Of a DNA stretch of 6,599 nucleotides, positions 3,969 through 6,599 are shown in pieces. Below the pieces are notes generated by a model. The model was given only the letters and a program-made list of their open reading frames with translations. It did not search any database and was not told the DNA's origin. Each line of letters opens with the position of its first letter. The stretch's first letter is position 1. The translations under genes were made by a program, and so were the position numbers. The stretch is from an uncultured Clostridia bacterium (GTDB lineage Bacteria; Bacillota; Clostridia; Christensenellales; Pumilibacteraceae): assembly GCA_900553555.1 (NCBI GenBank), contig USEG01000052.1:1-6599 (forward strand), written 5' to 3'.

Positions 3969-6599
3969 ACTTCATTTCCCTCCGCATCCTCGAACACGGC
4001 GACGAGCTGCAACATCTTATAGGTACTTCCGATCGCCGTACCCGTGCTATTACAAAGTTCAGAATCCACAGTATCATTTGCGAGGTCAAAGATTTCTCCT
4101 ATACCCGTGATTGTTCCGTCAGCATTCACTACGGCAATATACCAACCTACGAAGGTATATCCGTCTTTCGCAACGGGTGTTTTTACGCCGGAAACATAGT
4201 ACCCGTCATTCACCTCTTCACGCAGGAAGAAACTGTTGGAATACTGACTGTCAATGGAATAGCTCACAAGCAGCCGCTCTCTGAACTCCGCCGTGATCGT
4301 CAGGTATTCTGCAAGGCCGGGATCGTCATAGTCCACCGCCTCAATCGTATATCTGCCAGTTACGATTGACTGACCGAGAAAACCTCCCGTCCAACCGACA
4401 AAGTTGTAACCGCTCGGAGCCAACGCCTGAAAACTGCTGAAATCGACGACATAAACGCCGCGCAAATTCATATAGAGCGTCCTTTGCTGCTTCTGTCCGT
4501 TTGCTACTGCCGTAACAGTAATACCCGGATCCCATATCGCATAAACGACAGGATCGCAGTCGCCGAAGCGAGAAATAAAATCGGTTATCGAATACCCTGC
4601 CGAAATAACGGACGCCGCACGCGCCGAACCGTTTTCTTCCATTGACCAGCCGAAAAAGATATCTTTTCCCTTGGCAAAATCAGTAGACGAAAGTGATTGT
4701 ATCACCTGCAACAGACTATACGTCTTTGTATATGCATACCCTTTGCTGCCGTCGGCAAAAGTGTAATCTACGGCATCGCGCATGATTCCGTCGGAGAACG
4801 GGTGCTCTTTATCCGTCACATAAGTAATGGACACTTCGCCCTGACCGTCCAGCACATAAACATCCTGCGTCAACGTAAACGAAACTCTTTCAGTCGAAGA
4901 AAGCGATATCGAAAAAGTATAAGTCAATCTGTATTTACCCGTTTCCAAAAACGTCATCGAATATTGCTGCCCCGACAGCGACAAACGTACCGCTCTTGCC
5001 GACTGCAAGTTATTTAACACTTCATTGCTGTCAAGCGAAGCATACTTTGCGGCGCTTACCGTAAGAGTAGCGAGAGAATTCCCCGCCATGTCATATACAT
5101 ACGGACGGATAAACGTATATTCATACCCGGTAAAGTAATCCTCATCGGTAACAGAACGGAAATCTCTGCTGCCGCTGAATGTGATGCGGGAAACATACCG
5201 CATCGTAAAGGAATGCTCGCCCCGCGTATAATTCAATGTTAAAACCGCGAAATTGCTTTGGGATATGCTTTGCCACAACTGCTGCGCACGCTCTTCCGTC
5301 ATTTCCTTCGCAGAATATTCCGACGAAATTCCGTCAAGATACAGCCGATAAGAGGAAAGCGCAAACCTGTAATCGCCGCTCGAAGTGTGCAGATAATAAT
5401 CCCGCAGCAATTCGTCGAGATAATTCTCGGCGTTGAGATACCCCGTCGCGCTTGCCGCCGCGCCGAGCAATGCGCCGTTCGTATCTTCTTCCAACGTCCC
5501 GGAATCGTACATGGTGCCGTTGCCGGCTTCATCGTCCGTCACGCTGAAAAACGTGTCGTTTACCCCGTCTGCAGTGTACTCGAAGTAAATATATTGCTTT
5601 TCTCCGTAAATGTTGGAGATCTCATAGACGACCAGTCTGTAATCCGTCGCCATCGTAAAATCCGACACTTCACGCGAGACGGCATGCAGATAATAAACGC
5701 CGTTTTCTTCCGTGTAATACGCGACTTTCAGATCGTTCAGCCCCGACGTTCCGCTGTCATAATAATCGCCGACAAAGCTCCCGCTTTTTGCTCCCCATGT
5801 GTAAGTCACGACGGGATAAGCGTATTCGCTGTCCAAAGTGATCGCATCGTCCGTTACATATGTATTTTCATTCCCCGCCGAAAGGCTCCAATTCCCTTCC
5901 ACCGTTATCTGCGGTTCCTCGTACAGTACGGCTTCGACAAGCGAGATCCGCCTATTCCCCGCACTGCCCGACGAGAAAAGTATGGCGACGCTTTCCTCCA
6001 TGACGAAAGAACCGTCAACCGATACGGGCTGCGAAAAATCGGGTTCGCCGTTCACTATTCGGTACGCCTGCCAGCTTACGGTGTTAAAATCGGCGTCGGA
6101 GTCCACCTTTTCTGCATACAGCTCGGAAAGCACGACCGACTGCCCCGCCCGATACGATTTTCCGAGGCGGTACTCGTCAAATTCGCGCATATTGGCGGAT
6201 GTAAACGTGCCAAGCGTCATAGAATCGTAATAAAGTTTTTCCCCCTTTTCGGCAGCGGCTGTCGGATCATACCCGAAAATCTCGCTCGAAACCGAGAAAT
6301 ACGCAATGTCGTAGCGCGAGTCGGCAACCGTCTGCGCGTTGGTCGAGGGGGTGGGCGCAACGGTGATGCGGCTGTCGTAAGCCGTCCGCGACTGATAAGA
6401 ACTGTTCAGCCCCGTTGCCGTGAAAAAGTAATTTATCATGCGCGTGGAAAGACCGTATTCTTCCGTCGCATCGAACGTCTTGCCGCGTTCGTTCAGATCG
6501 TCTATATCTCCCGGATAATACTGTATCTCTTCCTCGGCGATAAAGGCGTCACCTTCCAAAGGCTCATAATCAATGGTAGTCAGCTTTACGATATGCTCG
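3962..6599 (-). CDS. Large surface protein with C-terminal InlB/Listeria-Bacteroides repeats (5' end outside window)
   Basis: The frame is open to the right edge, giving 878 visible residues; an apparent start at 6559 is an internal TTG. The C-terminal third (bases about 4840-3980) carries three beta-grasp repeats of the InlB B/Flg_new type. Each has a GW core, FFGWS (4654-4640), YNFVGWTGG (4408-4382) and YTFVGWYI (4159-4136), followed by a closing strand (VVYAIWD, ITAEF, LVAVFED). The remainder is rich in Tyr, Ser, Thr and acidic residues with alternating beta-strand patterns and almost no Cys, typical of secreted adhesin-like stalks, but I recognise no named domain there. There is no C-terminal anchor, since it ends GNEVW and stop. 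The last seven bases overlap the start of the membrane-anchored NEAT-like gene, so translation is probably coupled. The signal peptide, if any, lies outside the window. Confidence 0.85.
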   Translation of the reverse strand, partial: EHIVKLTTIDYEPLEGDAFIAEEEIQYYPGDIDDLNERGKTFDATEEYGLSTRMINYFFTATGLNSSYQSRTAYDSRITVAPTPSTNAQTVADSRYDIAYFSVSSEIFGYDPTAAAEKGEKLYYDSMTLGTFTSANMREFDEYRLGKSYRAGQSVVLSELYAEKVDSDADFNTVSWQAYRIVNGEPDFSQPVSVDGSFVMEESVAILFSSGSAGNRRISLVEAVLYEEPQITVEGNWSLSAGNENTYVTDDAITLDSEYAYPVVTYTWGAKSGSFVGDYYDSGTSGLNDLKVAYYTEENGVYYLHAVSREVSDFTMATDYRLVVYEISNIYGEKQYIYFEYTADGVNDTFFSVTDDEAGNGTMYDSGTLEEDTNGALLGAAASATGYLNAENYLDELLRDYYLHTSSGDYRFALSSYRLYLDGISSEYSAKEMTEERAQQLWQSISQSNFAVLTLNYTRGEHSFTMRYVSRITFSGSRDFRSVTDEDYFTGYEYTFIRPYVYDMAGNSLATLTVSAAKYASLDSNEVLNNLQSARAVRLSLSGQQYSMTFLETGKYRLTYTFSISLSSTERVSFTLTQDVYVLDGQGEVSITYVTDKEHPFSDGIMRDAVDYTFADGSKGYAYTKTYSLLQVIQSLSSTDFAKGKDIFFGWSMEENGSARAASVISAGYSITDFISRFGDCDPVVYAIWDPGITVTAVANGQKQQRTLYMNLRGVYVVDFSSFQALAPSGYNFVGWTGGFLGQSIVTGRYTIEAVDYDDPGLAEYLTITAEFRERLLVSYSIDSQYSNSFFLREEVNDGYYVSGVKTPVAKDGYTFVGWYIAVVNADGTITGIGEIFDLANDTVDSELCNSTGTAIGSTYKMLQLVAVFEDAEGNEVW

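Noticed and set aside
5838..6230. 130-codon plus-strand open frame opposite the InlB-repeat gene
   Set aside because: Low-complexity Ser-rich translation that mirrors the opposite coding strand; no family resemblance.

Overview
The window looks like chromosome of a Gram-positive anaerobe of the Clostridia, probably a gut commensal. The pointers are a ZTP riboswitch in front of purE, strong AGGAG-type ribosome binding sites, a Flavodoxin_4-type flavodoxin, cell-surface proteins with InlB/Listeria-Bacteroides repeats and a membrane anchor, and a remnant of a clostridial-type serine recombinase. No genus can be named from the sequence. Every recognisable gene or gene relic lies on the minus strand, so the window reads right to left.

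Right part (about 2690-6599): a two-gene surface module. A large InlB-repeat protein runs off the right edge, so its start is missing. Its stop overlaps the start of a 426-aa secreted, membrane-anchored protein with a NEAT-like N-terminal domain, an Ig-like segment and a C-terminal transmembrane anchor. Sixteen bases further on begins a DtxR-family metalloregulator, which is a pseudogene with an in-frame TGA and a frameshift.

Middle part (about 1920-2450): a scar zone. The dtxR relic stops abruptly in its second domain and runs into an internal fragment of a large serine recombinase. Beyond that are an orphan plus-strand terminator, a near-consensus minus-strand promoter, and a 14-codon tail that reads like the C-terminus of an RlmD/RumA-type 23S rRNA uracil methyltransferase. 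The 3' end of rumA/rlmD is a known integration target of serine-recombinase integrative elements. I therefore read this stretch as one edge of an old, now inactivated integration. This is inference, because the other junction lies outside the window.

Left part (1-1920): ordinary chromosomal genes. A GrpB-domain/cytidine-deaminase fusion and a flavodoxin form a tight operon. It is followed by a separately promoted purine unit: a TTGACA-N17-TATTAT promoter, a ZTP aptamer, an overlapping intrinsic terminator, and the first 18 codons of purE, which continues off the left edge. ZTP (ZMP) accumulation, a sign of one-carbon/folate shortage, should prevent termination and switch on purine synthesis.
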